This document shows positions 52,885 through 63,624 of a stretch of 64,000 nucleotides of DNA, one piece after another (the first letter of the stretch is position 1; every line of letters starts with the position of its first letter). A model generated the notes under the pieces. It saw only the letters and a program-made list of their open reading frames with translations, searched no databases and was not told the origin of the DNA. The DNA comes from Actinokineospora xionganensis (lineage in GTDB: Bacteria; Actinomycetota; Actinomycetes; Mycobacteriales; Pseudonocardiaceae): NCBI RefSeq assembly GCF_014323725.1, contig NZ_JABVED010000014.1:1-64000 (forward strand). Reading direction: 5' to 3'. Position numbers and translations under genes: made by a program.

Positions 52885-54237
52885 ATGCCACACCTACCGC
52901 GCCGCCCGGGCTCGAACCGCAAGAATGCTACAACCTCGAAGACCGTTCCCGAGCAGCGCGCGGCTTTGCATGACCAGCCTGAGCAGCGAGAAACGGTCTT
53001 GGACACAGCGCTCGTCGATGGAGGTGGCACCCTGGTCGCCCAGATGGTCGTACCGGACGACACCGCGCTCGTGACGCCCGCCCGAACACCCGGGCGGGCG
53101 CGTCGCCGAATCCCCCTGCCGCCAAGACTCACCGAGCTGTGGGCCGACCCCCGGGTCCGGGGAATCGTCTCCGACATCGCCGCCACGGCGATCGCCGCGC
53201 TCGACGTATGGCTGGTCGAGCCGGACGGCGCGCCCGGCTACTCCAGCTGGCTGTCGTGGCTGGCCGTGCTGGCGATGCCGCTGCGCAGGCACGTGCCGTG
53301 TGTGGCGCTGGTGCTGACCATCCCCGGGTTCTTCACCGGATGGGCTCAGCTCGCCGCCATGATCGCCCTCGGGACGCTGGCCAAGCGCTACCTGCTGACC
53401 TGGCGAACGCTCATCGCGGCGTTCCTGGTCGGGCTGTGCAGATTCGTGCTGTGGCCGTGGGCCGACTTCCTCGAACTGACCTGGCGCGAACACTTCCTGG
53501 ACGCCATCTATGCGGTGCTGGTCGCCGGGATGCCCGTGGCCATCGGGATGTTGATCACAGTCCGGCAGGAGCTGTCGGCCCGGATCAACCAGCTCGCCCG
53601 CAGCCGCGCCCGCGAACAGCGGCTGCACGCGCAGACGGTCCGCTCGGCCGAACGGGCCAAACTCGCGCGGGAGATGCACGATGTGGTCTCCCACCAGGTG
53701 ACCCTGATCGCGATGCAGGCCGGGGCGCTGAAGGTGTCGGCCAAGGACGCCGACTCGGTCGAGGCCGCGGAGACGATCCGCGCGCTGAGCACCCGCACGC
53801 TGGAGGAGCTGCGCGAGCTTGTCGGCGTGCTGCGCTCGGGCGGGGACGAGGACGAATACCAGCCCGGCCTGGAGAACATCGGCACGCTTGTCCACGGGTG
53901 CGACGTGTCGGTGACGCTGGCGATGGACGCGTCGCCGGAGCTGCTGCCCGCCCCGGTGTCGCGGGCGGCATACCGCACGGTCCAGGAGTCCCTCACCAAC
54001 GTGCACAAGCACGCGGCGGGCTCGCCCACGACGGTGCGGGTGCGGGCCACCGGGTCCACGCTGGTGGTGGAGATCCGCAACGACCGGCCGAAATGCCGTC
54101 CGTCCGGGCTGCCTTCGGGTGGGCACGGGCTATTGGGACTGCGTGAGCGGGCCGGTCTGCTTGGCGGCAGTTTCACCGCCGGTCCGACAGCGGATGGCGG
54201 ATTCCGGGTGCGCGCCACTTATCCGCTTTCAGTTTAG
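52885..54237 (+). CDS. Sensor histidine kinase (HisKA_3 type)
   Basis: 450 residues from the ATG at 52885 (AAAGG upstream); a start at 53044 is also possible. After a variable N-terminus there are about five membrane helices (roughly 110-245), a short helical dimerisation segment, the phospho-acceptor His in EMHDVVSHQVTL, and an ATPase core (QESLTNVHKHA, GHGLLGLRERAGLLGGSF). This is the NarL-type class that needs a LuxR-type response regulator; none is adjacent on either side, so it is an orphan here. The signal is unknown. Confidence 0.9.
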   Translation: MPHLPRRPGSNRKNATTSKTVPEQRAALHDQPEQRETVLDTALVDGGGTLVAQMVVPDDTALVTPARTPGRARRRIPLPPRLTELWADPRVRGIVSDIAATAIAALDVWLVEPDGAPGYSSWLSWLAVLAMPLRRHVPCVALVLTIPGFFTGWAQLAAMIALGTLAKRYLLTWRTLIAAFLVGLCRFVLWPWADFLELTWREHFLDAIYAVLVAGMPVAIGMLITVRQELSARINQLARSRAREQRLHAQTVRSAERAKLAREMHDVVSHQVTLIAMQAGALKVSAKDADSVEAAETIRALSTRTLEELRELVGVLRSGGDEDEYQPGLENIGTLVHGCDVSVTLAMDASPELLPAPVSRAAYRTVQESLTNVHKHAAGSPTTVRVRATGSTLVVEIRNDRPKCRPSGLPSGGHGLLGLRERAGLLGGSFTAGPTADGGFRVRATYPLSV

Positions 54238-54269
54238 ATTTCAAATAGATTCGGCGGGCCTTCGAGAAC

Positions 54270-54308
54270 GAGAAAGCCACCCCAGGGAATCCCTGGGGTG
54301 GCTTTCTC
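54270..54308. terminator. Bidirectional terminator hairpin
   Basis: A nearly perfect palindrome with 19-base arms (GAGAAAGCCACCCCAGGGA and its complement) lies between the convergent kinase gene and rbpA. Confidence 0.9.
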
Positions 54309-54317
54309 AGCTAAAGG

Positions 54318-54659
54318 TCAGCCTTCGCGGCGGGCGCGGAGCTTGGCCAATGCCTCGGCGAGGATGGCTTCGCCATCGGCGTCCGAGCGGCGCTCCTTCA
54401 CATAAGCGAGGTGCGTCTTGTACGGCTCGTTGCGCGGCGCCTTCGGCGGCTCTTTCTCGTCGAGCCCGGCCGGGAGGCCGCAGCGCGGGCAGTCCCAGGA
54501 CTCGGGGCGCTCCGCGTCGAGGGCGAACGACGGACGCGACTCGTGTCCGTTCGCGCACCAGTAGGAAACTCGTTGCCGAGGGGCGGACTCGCCTCGCTCG
54601 GATTCACCCATGGGACCAGCCCCGACCCGGGTACCCCGGATCGCATTGCCACCGGCCAT
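54318..54659 (-). CDS. rbpA: RNA polymerase-binding protein RbpA
   Basis: 113 residues. The N-terminal tail GNAIRGTRVGAGPMGES and APRQRVSYWCANGHE, then the zinc-type CPRC and the C-terminal sigma-interacting segment (THLAYVKERRSDAD) identify RbpA. Zn ligands are Cys35 and Cys57/Cys60 with a His between. RbpA binds sigma and the polymerase and stabilises the open promoter complex. The ATG has no ribosome site, so the message may have a short or no leader. Confidence 0.93.
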   Translation of the reverse strand: MAGGNAIRGTRVGAGPMGESERGESAPRQRVSYWCANGHESRPSFALDAERPESWDCPRCGLPAGLDEKEPPKAPRNEPYKTHLAYVKERRSDADGEAILAEALAKLRARREG

Positions 54660-54747
54660 TGATGTTCACACCCCCACCACGTGGTTCGTCAGTTTGTCCT
54701 GCGAGCCCCGCCGCCTGGCCCCAGCCCGGCAGCGGGTGAATGCCGAC

Positions 54748-54981
54748 TCAGATGACCTTGACGAGCAGGCCCAAGCCGATGACGCAGATGATCCAAACCG
54801 ACCCGACGAACAGCGTCACACGGTCGAGGTTCTTCTCGACGACGCTGGAGCCGGAGAGGCTGGACTGCATGCCACCGCCGAAAAGCGAGGAAAGGCCACC
54901 GCCGCGACCGCGGTGCAGCAGCACCAACAGGATCAGCAGAAGGCTGGTCACAATAAGTGCGATCTGCAGGGTCAGAACCAT
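54748..54981 (-). CDS. secG: Preprotein translocase subunit SecG
   Basis: 77 residues. Two membrane helices (ALIVTSLLLILLVLLH and FVGSVWIICVIGLGLLV) flank the conserved LHRGRGGGLSSLFGGG loop with its cytoplasmic Gly-rich turn. SecG stimulates protein export with SecYE. The ATG at 54981 has GAGGA upstream. It follows tpiA in the conserved gap-pgk-tpiA-secG order. Confidence 0.96.
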   Translation of the reverse strand: MVLTLQIALIVTSLLLILLVLLHRGRGGGLSSLFGGGMQSSLSGSSVVEKNLDRVTLFVGSVWIICVIGLGLLVKVI

Positions 54982-55111
54982 GTCATCCTCGCTGTCGAAC
55001 GATGGAAGCAACAGGCTACCTGGTGCGGCACACGTCTTCGAGCACCGCCCCGGCCTGAAAGCCTCGAACTGTTACCAGATATCCCAGGCGCCCGCATCCG
55101 CAAGAACGCCG

Positions 55112-55142
55112 CGGGCCGGGCAGCGCAATGCTACCCGGCCCG
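55112..55142. terminator. Hairpin after tpiA
   Basis: CGGGCCGGG (55112-55120) pairs with CCCGGCCCG (55134-55142), with a second small pairing in the loop (AGC/GCT). It lies 17 bases beyond the tpiA stop codon and may end the gap-pgk-tpiA transcript ahead of secG. Confidence 0.6.
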
Positions 55143-55158
55143 GGAAAAGCGTCCTCAC

Positions 55159-55944
55159 CTACGGCAACGGTCCGCCTGCGGCCAGTGCGCAGAGCTTGGT
55201 GAACTCGTCGGCCTGCAGGCTCGCACCGCCGACAAGAGCGCCGTCGATGTCGTCCTGGGCGACCAGTTCGCCAATGCTGCCGGACTTCACCGAGCCGCCG
55301 TAGAGCACGCGCACGGTGTTGGCGACGTCGTCGCCGTACTTCTCCGCCAGCTGCTTGCGCAGAGCGAAGCAGACTTCCTGCGCGTCCTGCGGGGTGGCCA
55401 CCCGGCCGGTGCCGATCGCCCACACGGGCTCGTAGGCGATGACGACCTTGGCGACCTGCTCGGCCTTGAGACCCTTGAGGCCCTCGACGAGCTGCGTGGT
55501 GCAGTGCTCGACGTGGTTTCCGGCCTCGCGGACCTCGATGCGCTCGCCCAGGCACAGGATCGGCGTGATCCCGTGCTTGAGCGCGGCCTTGACCTTCTTG
55601 TTGACCAACTCGTCGGTCTCCGCGTGGTACTCGCGGCGCTCCGAGTGGCCAACGGTGACGTAGCTGCAGCCGAGCTTGGCGAGCATCAGGCCCGACACGT
55701 CGCCGGTGTAGGCGCCGGAGTCGTGCGGGGAGATGTCCTGCGCGCCGTACTTGAGCAGCAGCTTGTCGCCGTCGGTCATGGTTTGGATCGACCGGATGTC
55801 GGTGAACGGCGGCAGCACGGCCACCTCCACCTTCGCGTAGTACTTCTCGGGCAGCGAGAAGGCGATCTTCTGCACCAGGGCGATGGCCTCGAGGTGGTTG
55901 AGGTTCATCTTCCAGTTGCCCGCGATCAGGACTTGCCTAGCCAC
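55159..55944 (-). CDS. tpiA: Triosephosphate isomerase
   Basis: 261 residues from a GTG with GGAGG seven bases upstream. Active-site residues: Lys12 (AGNWKMN), His100 (VGHSERRE) and Glu172 ([11 protein letters not shown]). Interconverts dihydroxyacetone phosphate and glyceraldehyde-3-phosphate. It starts two bases after pgk, so the two are translated together. Confidence 0.97.
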   Translation of the reverse strand: MARQVLIAGNWKMNLNHLEAIALVQKIAFSLPEKYYAKVEVAVLPPFTDIRSIQTMTDGDKLLLKYGAQDISPHDSGAYTGDVSGLMLAKLGCSYVTVGHSERREYHAETDELVNKKVKAALKHGITPILCLGERIEVREAGNHVEHCTTQLVEGLKGLKAEQVAKVVIAYEPVWAIGTGRVATPQDAQEVCFALRKQLAEKYGDDVANTVRVLYGGSVKSGSIGELVAQDDIDGALVGGASLQADEFTKLCALAAGGPLP

Positions 55945-55946
55945 GT

Positions 55947-57143
55947 TCAGGCCTCCAGGACCGCTACGCCGGGGAGCTCTTTGCCCTCCAGGTATTCCAG
56001 CGACGCGCCGCCGCCGGTGGAGATGTGGGAGAACCCGTCCTCGGGCAGGCCGAGCAGCCGCACGGCCGCCGCCGAGTCGCCGCCGCCGACGACGGAGAAC
56101 GAGTCGCCGTCGACGATCGCCTGCGCGACACCGCGGGTGCCCGCCGCGAACGGAGCCAGCTCGAACACGCCCATGGGGCCGTTCCAGAAGACCGTTCCCG
56201 CGTCGCGCAGGACCTTGCCGTAGGCGGCGACGCTGTCCGGGCCGATGTCGAGGCCCTTCCAGCCGTCGCGGATCTCCGTGGCGGGCACCGTCTCGACGTT
56301 GGCCTCCGCGGAGAAGTCGTCGGCGATGACGATGTCGGTCGGCAGCACGATCTTGCCGTCCGCGTCGGCCAGCAGCTGCTTGCAGGTGTCGACCATCTCG
56401 GCTTCGAGCAGCGAGTCGCCGATCCCGTGGCCCTGGGCCGCGAGGAAGGTGAAGCACATGCCGCCGCCGACGAGGAGCGTGTCGACCTTGGGCAGCAGCG
56501 ACTCGATCACCGCGAGCTTGTCCGACACCTTGGAGCCGCCCAGCGCGACCACGTACGGCCGCTTGGGCTCGCCCGCGAGCTGCCGGAGCACCTCGACCTC
56601 GGCGAGCACCAGGCCACCGGCGTAGGCCGGGAGCTTGGTGGCGATGTCGTAGACCGAGGCCTGCTCGCGGTGCACCACACCGAATCCGTCGGAGACGAAC
56701 GCGCCGTCTTCGCCGACCAGCGCGGCGAACTCGTCGGCGAGGGCACCGCGCTCGGCGGCGTCCTTGCTCGACTCACGCGCGTCGAAGCGGACGTTCTCCA
56801 GCAGCGCGACGCCGCCGTCGGCCAGGCCGTCCACAGTGGACTTGGCGGACTCCCCCACGACGTCCGTCGCGAGCGCGACGGGCTTGCCGAGTAGTTCGCC
56901 GAGCCGGGTGGCGACGGGGGCGAGGGAGAACTTGGGGTCCGGGCTGCCCTTGGGTCGGCCCAGGTGCGCCGCCACGACGACCTTCGCGCCTGCCTGCGCC
57001 AGCTTGGAGATCGTCGGCAGCGACGCCTGGACGCGGCCGTCGTCGGTGATCTTGTCGCCGTCCAGCGGGACGTTGAGGTCGGAGCGCACGAACACGCGCC
57101 GGCCCGCCACGCCCTCGGCGATCAAATCGTCGAGTGTTTTCAT
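55947..57143 (-). CDS. pgk: Phosphoglycerate kinase
   Basis: 398 residues. [11 protein letters not shown] start with GAAGG upstream; substrate motif [14 protein letters not shown], the [11 protein letters not shown] loop, [18 protein letters not shown], and the nucleotide loop [11 protein letters not shown] and [10 protein letters not shown]. Makes ATP from 1,3-bisphosphoglycerate in glycolysis. In the gap-pgk-tpiA operon. Confidence 0.98.
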   Translation of the reverse strand: MKTLDDLIAEGVAGRRVFVRSDLNVPLDGDKITDDGRVQASLPTISKLAQAGAKVVVAAHLGRPKGSPDPKFSLAPVATRLGELLGKPVALATDVVGESAKSTVDGLADGGVALLENVRFDARESSKDAAERGALADEFAALVGEDGAFVSDGFGVVHREQASVYDIATKLPAYAGGLVLAEVEVLRQLAGEPKRPYVVALGGSKVSDKLAVIESLLPKVDTLLVGGGMCFTFLAAQGHGIGDSLLEAEMVDTCKQLLADADGKIVLPTDIVIADDFSAEANVETVPATEIRDGWKGLDIGPDSVAAYGKVLRDAGTVFWNGPMGVFELAPFAAGTRGVAQAIVDGDSFSVVGGGDSAAAVRLLGLPEDGFSHISTGGGASLEYLEGKELPGVAVLEA

Positions 57144-57175
57144 TGACCAGCCTTCATCTCTCCGAGACAGCCGGC

Positions 57176-58192
<1,017 letters not shown>

Positions 58193-58402
58193 TCATCCCT
58201 TGGGCTGGACTGACTGGTACTCCGATGAACCCTAGCGCCCGGGCGTGGTGCCGCAGGTCAAGAGGTCATCAGACTCTCTTTATCGAATCAGAGAGACGTC
58301 ATGAACACCAGAGGCGTGGCCGGTGCGATTGAGGGCCGGTGACGGAAACACGGCTTTGATGACTGGGTGCGGGTCTCGGCGGGTCTCACGTCGGGTCGGA
58401 GT

Positions 58403-58437
58403 GGAGTCCGCCCGCCCCCACGTCGGGCGGACTCCAG
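58403..58437. terminator. Hairpin downstream of whiA
   Basis: A perfect 13-bp stem (TGGAGTCCGCCCG / CGGGCGGACTCCA) with a 9-base loop. On the minus strand it lies after the uvrC-rapZ-yvcK-whiA operon, but also after the Crp-like site, so it could be an attenuator of gap instead. Confidence 0.65.
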
Positions 58438-58529
58438 TCCGATTCCCCCCTCCGCGGATGCTCCTCCCCCAAGCAGCACCCGCGCTCCCATGAGTTCAAG
58501 TGCGAGGTTTCGGGGTGGGGATACATAGA

Positions 58530-58545
58530 TGTGACGGGGGTCACG
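58530..58545 (-). promoter_or_regulatory. Crp/GlxR-like binding site upstream of gap
   Basis: TGTGA-CGGGGG-TCACG differs from the palindromic actinobacterial Crp consensus TGTGA-N6-TCACA at one outer base. A TATGTAT -10-like element follows about five bases downstream on the minus strand. Confidence 0.5.
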
Positions 58546-58626
58546 ATTCGGGTTCGCGCTACTCCCGAGCGGGTGGCAACCGTTGGGCAACTCGTTGATC
58601 CAGGGCCACGACAACGGCCCCGCGGT

Positions 58627-59613
58627 TCAGGCGTCGGCCTCAAGCATGTCCGGTGTCACGGCGCTCTCCGTGTCCGGCAGGCCCAACTCCTTCGCGCGCT
58701 TGTCGGCCATTGCCAGCAACCTTCGGATGCGGCCCGCGACCGCGTCCTTGGTCATCGGGGGCTCGGAGAGCTGACCCAACTCCTCCAACGACGCCTGCTT
58801 GTTCTTCAACCGCAGCTCACCCGCCGCCGTCAGGTGTTCCGGGGCCTCCGGGCCCAAGATCTCCATGGCGCGCTCTACCCGCGCAGCGGCGGCCACAGCC
58901 GCGCGGGCGCTGCGGCGGAGGTTGGCGTCGTCGAAGTTGGCCAGACGGTTGGCGGTGGCGCGCACTTCGCGGCGCATGCGGCGTTCTTCCCACGCCAGGA
59001 CGCTGGAGTGGGCGCCGAGCCTCGTGAGCATGGCGCCGATGGCGTCGCCGTCGCGGACCACGACCCTGTCCGCGCCGCGGACCTCACGGGACTTGGCCTG
59101 GATGCCCATCCGACGGGCCGCGCCGACGATGGCGAGGGCGGCTTCCGGGCCGGGGCAGGTGATCTCCATCGCCGACGAGCGGCCCGGCTCCGTCAGGCTG
59201 CCGTGGGCCAGGAACGCGCCGCGCCACGCCGCTTCGGCGTCGCAGACGCCGCCGGAGACGACCGGGGCGGGCAGCCCTCGGACCGGGCGGCCGCGCGGGT
59301 CCAGCAGACCCGTCTGGCGGGCCAGGCCGTCGCCGTCCTTCACCACGCGCACCACATATCTCGTGCCCTTGCGCAGACCACCGGAGGTGATCACGTGCAC
59401 ATCCGCGTGGTGCCCGTACAGGTCATGGATGTCCTTGCGCAGGCGACGGGCCGCCGAGCCGGTGTCGAGTTCGGCCTCGACCACCACCCGCCCGGCCACG
59501 ATGTGCAGGCCGCCGGCGAACCGCAGCAGCGACGACACCTCGGCACGCCTGCAACATGTCTTGGACACCGCCAACCTGCTCAGCTCGTCCTTGACCGCGG
59601 CTGTCATCGCCAC
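58627..59613 (-). CDS. whiA: WhiA, sporulation/division regulator (homing-endonuclease-like fold)
   Basis: 328 residues from a GTG ([11 protein letters not shown]) with GAGAGGAG five bases upstream. The N-terminal LAGLIDADG-like part contains [17 protein letters not shown] and [11 protein letters not shown]; the C-terminal helix-turn-helix is [19 protein letters not shown]. WhiA controls sporulation and cell division genes with WhiB in Streptomyces. Last gene of the uvrC-rapZ-yvcK-whiA cluster, the conserved arrangement. Confidence 0.97.
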   Translation of the reverse strand: MAMTAAVKDELSRLAVSKTCCRRAEVSSLLRFAGGLHIVAGRVVVEAELDTGSAARRLRKDIHDLYGHHADVHVITSGGLRKGTRYVVRVVKDGDGLARQTGLLDPRGRPVRGLPAPVVSGGVCDAEAAWRGAFLAHGSLTEPGRSSAMEITCPGPEAALAIVGAARRMGIQAKSREVRGADRVVVRDGDAIGAMLTRLGAHSSVLAWEERRMRREVRATANRLANFDDANLRRSARAAVAAAARVERAMEILGPEAPEHLTAAGELRLKNKQASLEELGQLSEPPMTKDAVAGRIRRLLAMADKRAKELGLPDTESAVTPDMLEADA

Positions 59614-59683
59614 TGGTACTCCTCTCCCTGGCCCGGGATACGGGCCGCCCCGCCGTCTATCCCACCACGACACGCCGAAGGGC

Positions 59684-60649
59684 TCAGCGTCCCCTCACCG
59701 AACCGACGGCGCGTCGCAGGCATTCGGCGAGGGCGTCGGGGTCGTGGCGGTCACCCGCCGGGCCCAAGGCGATGGTATCGAGCAGCAGGTCCGCCCCGAG
59801 CGCCTTCGCCGCACGTCGGAGACGGTCCGGGGTGGACACGGCGTCCGCGTCGGCGACGACCGCGTCGATCCGCAGGCGGGGCGCGTGTTCGCTCAGGACG
59901 TCGAGATGGCGCTCCGGGGAGAACCCGGCGGTTTCCCCCGGTTGGGGGACGAGATTGAGCACGACGACCCGGGTCGCGGCGGTCCGCACGAGCGCGTCGT
60001 GCAGTTCCGGGACGAGCAGGTGCGGCAGGACGCTGGTGAACCACGAGCCCGGACCGAGCAGCACGACGTCGGCGTCGCGGACCGCGGCGACCGCTTCCGG
60101 GCACGCCCTCGGCGGCTGGTCGCGGTGGGCCGCGTTGTGCAGGCGGATGCGGCGGACCCTGCCGGGCGTGGTCGCCACGGCGACCTGCCCGCGGATGCGG
60201 CGGACCGTGCTCGGGTCTTCCTCCAACCCGGTCACGTCGGCCTCGATGTCCAGTGGCTCCAAGGACATCGGCAGCACCCGGCCGGTCACGCCGAGCAGCC
60301 GCGCGGCTTCGGCGAGTGCCACGACCGGGTCGCCGAGCACCTCCAGCAGACCGGCGAGGACGAGGTTGCCGATCGCGTGGCCCGCGAGTGCCCCGGTGCC
60401 GCCGAAGCGGTGTTCGAACACCGCGGCCCACGCCTGGGGACCGGCGAGCGCGGTCAGCGCCTTGCGGAGATCACCCGGAGGGAGCAGGCCGAGTTCGCGG
60501 CGCAGCCTGCCCGACGAGCCCCCGTCGTCGGCGACGGTCACCACGGCGGTGACGTCGTCGGTGAGCAGGCGCAGCGCGGTCAGCGTGGCGTGCAGACCGT
60601 GGCCGCCGCCCAGGGCGACGGCCCGGATGGCCGGTTCCGGTGCGCTCAC
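59684..60649 (-). CDS. yvcK: YvcK/GlmR-type gluconeogenesis factor (CofD-like)
   Basis: 321 residues. [17 protein letters not shown] nucleotide-sugar binding loop, [30 protein letters not shown] and the later [20 protein letters not shown] motif mark YvcK/CuvA. It binds UDP-GlcNAc and stimulates GlmS, coupling carbon flow to wall synthesis; needed on gluconeogenic carbon. Its GTG overlaps the rapZ stop (GTGA at 60646-60649). Confidence 0.96.
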   Translation of the reverse strand: MSAPEPAIRAVALGGGHGLHATLTALRLLTDDVTAVVTVADDGGSSGRLRRELGLLPPGDLRKALTALAGPQAWAAVFEHRFGGTGALAGHAIGNLVLAGLLEVLGDPVVALAEAARLLGVTGRVLPMSLEPLDIEADVTGLEEDPSTVRRIRGQVAVATTPGRVRRIRLHNAAHRDQPPRACPEAVAAVRDADVVLLGPGSWFTSVLPHLLVPELHDALVRTAATRVVVLNLVPQPGETAGFSPERHLDVLSEHAPRLRIDAVVADADAVSTPDRLRRAAKALGADLLLDTIALGPAGDRHDPDALAECLRRAVGSVRGR

Positions 60650-61530
60650 TCGCGCCCCAGGTCGCGGTGCACGACCTTCACCGCCATACCGTCCTCATCG
60701 GACAGTCGCCTGGACAGTTCCTCGGAAATCGCGACGCTGCGGTGCTTTCCGCCCGTGCAGCCGACCGCGAGCGTCAGGTAGCGCTTGCCCTCGCGGCGGT
60801 ATCCGGCGCCGATGAGGCGCAGCAGTTCGTGGTAGCGGTCGAGGAACTCGTCGGCGCCTTCCTGGCTGAGCACGTAGTTGCGGACGTCCTCGTCGCGGCC
60901 GGTCTGGTCCTTCAACTCGGGGATCCAGAACGGGTTCGGCAGGAACCGCACGTCCATGACGAGGTCGGCGTCCATCGGCAGGCCGTACTTGTAGCCGAAG
61001 GACAGCACGGTGACCCGGGTGCTGGTGCCCGCGTCGGAGCCGAAGGCGTCCTCGATCTTCGCGCGCAACTGGTGCACCGAGAGGGTCGAGGTGTCGAGGA
61101 TGAGGTCGGCCTCCTCGCGCAGCGGCATGAGCAGGGAGCGCTCGGACTTGATGCCGTCGACGAGCCTGCCCTCGCCCTGCATGGGGTGGCCGCGGCGGAC
61201 GTGCTCGAAGCGGCGCACCAGGACGTCGTCGGTGGCCTCCAGGAACAGCACGCGTGGCTTGTACCCGCGGGCGTCGAGGTCCTTGATGATCGCCGAGAGG
61301 TCTTCGGTGAAGGCGCGGCTGCGCACGTCCATCACGACGGCGACCTTGGAGATCGCGCCGCGAGCCTGCGAGCCCAGCTCGACCATCGTGGAGATCAGCT
61401 CGGGCGGCAGGTTGTCGACGACGAACCAGCCGAGGTCCTCCAGGCACTTGGCGGCCGTGCTTCTGCCCGCTCCGGAAAGTCCGGTGACCACGGCGACCTC
61501 GACGCCGGGTCCAACATGTTCCGTGCTCAC
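60646..61530 (-). CDS. rapZ: RapZ-type nucleotide-binding protein (YvcJ)
   Basis: 294 residues from a GTG with GAGGA upstream. P-loop GLSGAGRST at 17-25 (Arg where most P-loops have Lys, the usual actinobacterial form), then DLGWFVVDNLPPELI and the C-terminal VGCTGGKHRSV motif. RapZ adapts RNase E to GlmZ in Escherichia coli; in Gram-positives its role with the neighbouring YvcK is less clear. In the conserved uvrC-rapZ-yvcK-whiA order. Confidence 0.95.
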   Translation of the reverse strand: MSTEHVGPGVEVAVVTGLSGAGRSTAAKCLEDLGWFVVDNLPPELISTMVELGSQARGAISKVAVVMDVRSRAFTEDLSAIIKDLDARGYKPRVLFLEATDDVLVRRFEHVRRGHPMQGEGRLVDGIKSERSLLMPLREEADLILDTSTLSVHQLRAKIEDAFGSDAGTSTRVTVLSFGYKYGLPMDADLVMDVRFLPNPFWIPELKDQTGRDEDVRNYVLSQEGADEFLDRYHELLRLIGAGYRREGKRYLTLAVGCTGGKHRSVAISEELSRRLSDEDGMAVKVVHRDLGRE

Positions 61531-61594
61531 TTGCCATCCTCGCTGACGCTCGTCGTCGTGCCCACTGTGGTCAATGGTGAACTCGCAAGCTCGT

Positions 61595-63538
61595 TCAACG
61601 TGTGTCCTCGCCCCTGTTCAATGCGGTGTGAACGGCTTTCGCTGTGGCCAGGCCGATGCCCGGCACCTCGATGATCTCCTCGACGGTGGCCGCCTTGAGC
61701 CGCTTCACCGAGCCGAAGTGCTTGATCAGCACCGCCCGGCGACTCTGCCCCAGACCGGGCACATCGTCCAATGCCGACATTGTCATCCGCTTGGCGCGCT
61801 TCTGCCGGTGATAGGCGATCGCGAAGCGGTGGGCCTCGTCACGGACGCGTTGCAGCAGGTAGAGCGCCTCGCTGGTGCGCGGCAGGATGCACGGCTCCGG
61901 TTCGGCGGGCAGCCACACCTCTTCGAGCCGCTTGGCCAGCCCGATCACCGCGACGTCGGTGACGCCGAGGTCGGCCAGCACGTCGGCGGCGGCGTTGGCC
62001 TGCGGGCCCGCGCCGTCGACGACCAGCAGGTTCGGCGGATAGGCGAAGCGGCGGGGTTTGCCCGTGTCCGGGTCGATGCCCGGGGTGCGGTCCTGGCCGC
62101 CGGACTCCCCCGCGTACTTGGCGAACCGGCGGCGCACGACCTCGGCGATGGACGCGACGTCGCCCTCGGTGGCGGCCTCGCGGATGGCGAAGCGCCGGTA
62201 CTCGTTCTTGCGGGCCAGGCCGTCCTCGAACACCACCAGCGAGGCGACGACGTCGCTGCCCTGGATGTGGCTGATGTCGACGCACTCGATGCGCAGCGGC
62301 GCGCTGTCGAGCCCGAGGTTGTCCTGCAACTCCTGCAGGGCGGCCGAGCGGGCCGTCAGGTCGCCCGCGCGGCGCAGTTTGTGCTGGGTGAACGCCTCTT
62401 TGGCGTTGCGCTCGACGGTCTCCATCAGCGCCCGCTTGTCGCCGCGCTGCGGCACCCGGATCTGCACGCGCGAGCCGCGCAGCCCGGTCAGCCACTCGCC
62501 GATCGCGTCGGCGTCGGCGGGCAGCTCGGGGACCAGGACCTCACGCGGAACCGAGTTCACTGTGTCGTCCACGTCGTCGGCGAGGTCGGCCTGGTCGCCG
62601 TAGAACTGGCTGACGAACTGGTCGACGAGCCCGGTGACCGGCGACTCCTCCCCCGCGTCCTCCAGCCGGTCGACGACCCAGCCGCGCTGGCCGCGGACCC
62701 GGCCGCCGCGCACATGGAAGACCTGGACGGCGGCTTCGAGCTCGTCGTAGGCGAAGGACACCACGTCGGCGTCGGTGCCGTCGCCCAGAACGACGGCCTG
62801 CTTCTCCATAGCCCGGCGCAGGGCGGCGATGTCGTCGCGCAGCCGGGCCGCGCGCTCGAACTCCAGCTCGTTCGACGCCTGCGCCATCTCCTTCTCCAGG
62901 CGGCGGACCATGGCGTCGGTCTTGCCGGAGAGGAAGTCGCAGAAGTCTCCCACGATGGCCCGGTGCTCGTCGGCGCTGACCTTGCCCACGCAGGGCGCGG
63001 AGCACTTGTCGATGTAGCCGAGCAGGCAGGGCCGCCCGATCTGGCCGTGGCGGCGGAACACGCCGGTGGAGCAGGTGCGCGCGGGGAAGACCCGCAGCAG
63101 CAGGTCGAGGGTCTCGCGGATGGCCCAGGCGTGGGCGTACGGCCCGAAGTACCGCACCCCCTTCTTGCGCGCGCCGCGGTAGACGTGCAGGCGCGGATAT
63201 TCCTCGTTGAGGGTGACGGCGAGGACCGGGTAGGACTTGTCGTCGCGGTAGCGGACGTTGAACCGCGGGTCGAACTCCTTGATCCAGTTGTACTCCAGCT
63301 GCAGCGCCTCGACCTCTGTGGACACCACGGTCCACTCGACGGCGCCCGCGGTGGTGACCATCTGGCGGGTGCGCGGGTGCAGGGAGGTGATGTCGGCGAA
63401 GTACGAACTCAGCCGCGAGCGCAGGCTCTTGGCCTTGCCCACGTAGACGACCCGGCCACCAGGATCACGGAATTTGTACACGCCAGGCGCGTCCGGGATG
63501 GTGCCGGGAGAAGGTCGGTAGGCGGACGGGTCGGCCAC
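61595..63538 (-). CDS. uvrC: Excinuclease ABC subunit UvrC
   Basis: 647 residues from a GTG. GIY-YIG nuclease at the start ([20 protein letters not shown]), Cys-rich region ([17 protein letters not shown]), UVR helix ([17 protein letters not shown]), RNase H-like nuclease ([21 protein letters not shown] and LVVDGAGPQ) and a C-terminal double HhH ([19 protein letters not shown]). It makes both incisions in nucleotide excision repair. TAGGGT (63546-63551) lies seven bases upstream, so the start may be leaderless. First gene of the cluster. Confidence 0.97.
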   Translation of the reverse strand: MADPSAYRPSPGTIPDAPGVYKFRDPGGRVVYVGKAKSLRSRLSSYFADITSLHPRTRQMVTTAGAVEWTVVSTEVEALQLEYNWIKEFDPRFNVRYRDDKSYPVLAVTLNEEYPRLHVYRGARKKGVRYFGPYAHAWAIRETLDLLLRVFPARTCSTGVFRRHGQIGRPCLLGYIDKCSAPCVGKVSADEHRAIVGDFCDFLSGKTDAMVRRLEKEMAQASNELEFERAARLRDDIAALRRAMEKQAVVLGDGTDADVVSFAYDELEAAVQVFHVRGGRVRGQRGWVVDRLEDAGEESPVTGLVDQFVSQFYGDQADLADDVDDTVNSVPREVLVPELPADADAIGEWLTGLRGSRVQIRVPQRGDKRALMETVERNAKEAFTQHKLRRAGDLTARSAALQELQDNLGLDSAPLRIECVDISHIQGSDVVASLVVFEDGLARKNEYRRFAIREAATEGDVASIAEVVRRRFAKYAGESGGQDRTPGIDPDTGKPRRFAYPPNLLVVDGAGPQANAAADVLADLGVTDVAVIGLAKRLEEVWLPAEPEPCILPRTSEALYLLQRVRDEAHRFAIAYHRQKRAKRMTMSALDDVPGLGQSRRAVLIKHFGSVKRLKAATVEEIIEVPGIGLATAKAVHTALNRGEDTR

Positions 63539-63545
63539 ATCGACA

Positions 63546-63551
63546 ACCCTA
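63546..63551 (-). promoter_or_regulatory. -10 box (TAGGGT) for leaderless uvrC
   Basis: On the minus strand TAGGGT is seven bases before the GTG at 63538. Confidence 0.5.
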
Positions 63552-63624
63552 CGGCCGAGCACCGACAACGGTCGCGGCCGGGCTCACGCGAGTACGGTGG
63601 GGCAGGCTTGATCAGGACGATGAC

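Noticed and set aside
52742-52891. 50-codon N-terminal extension of PabAB
   Set aside because: The amidotransferase family starts at the RTLIIDNYDSFTYNL strand, and the best ribosome site lies directly before the TTG at 52741.
58288-58643. Two short minus-strand frames between whiA and gap
   Set aside because: No ribosome site, overlapping each other in different frames, and crossing a hairpin; no family resemblance.
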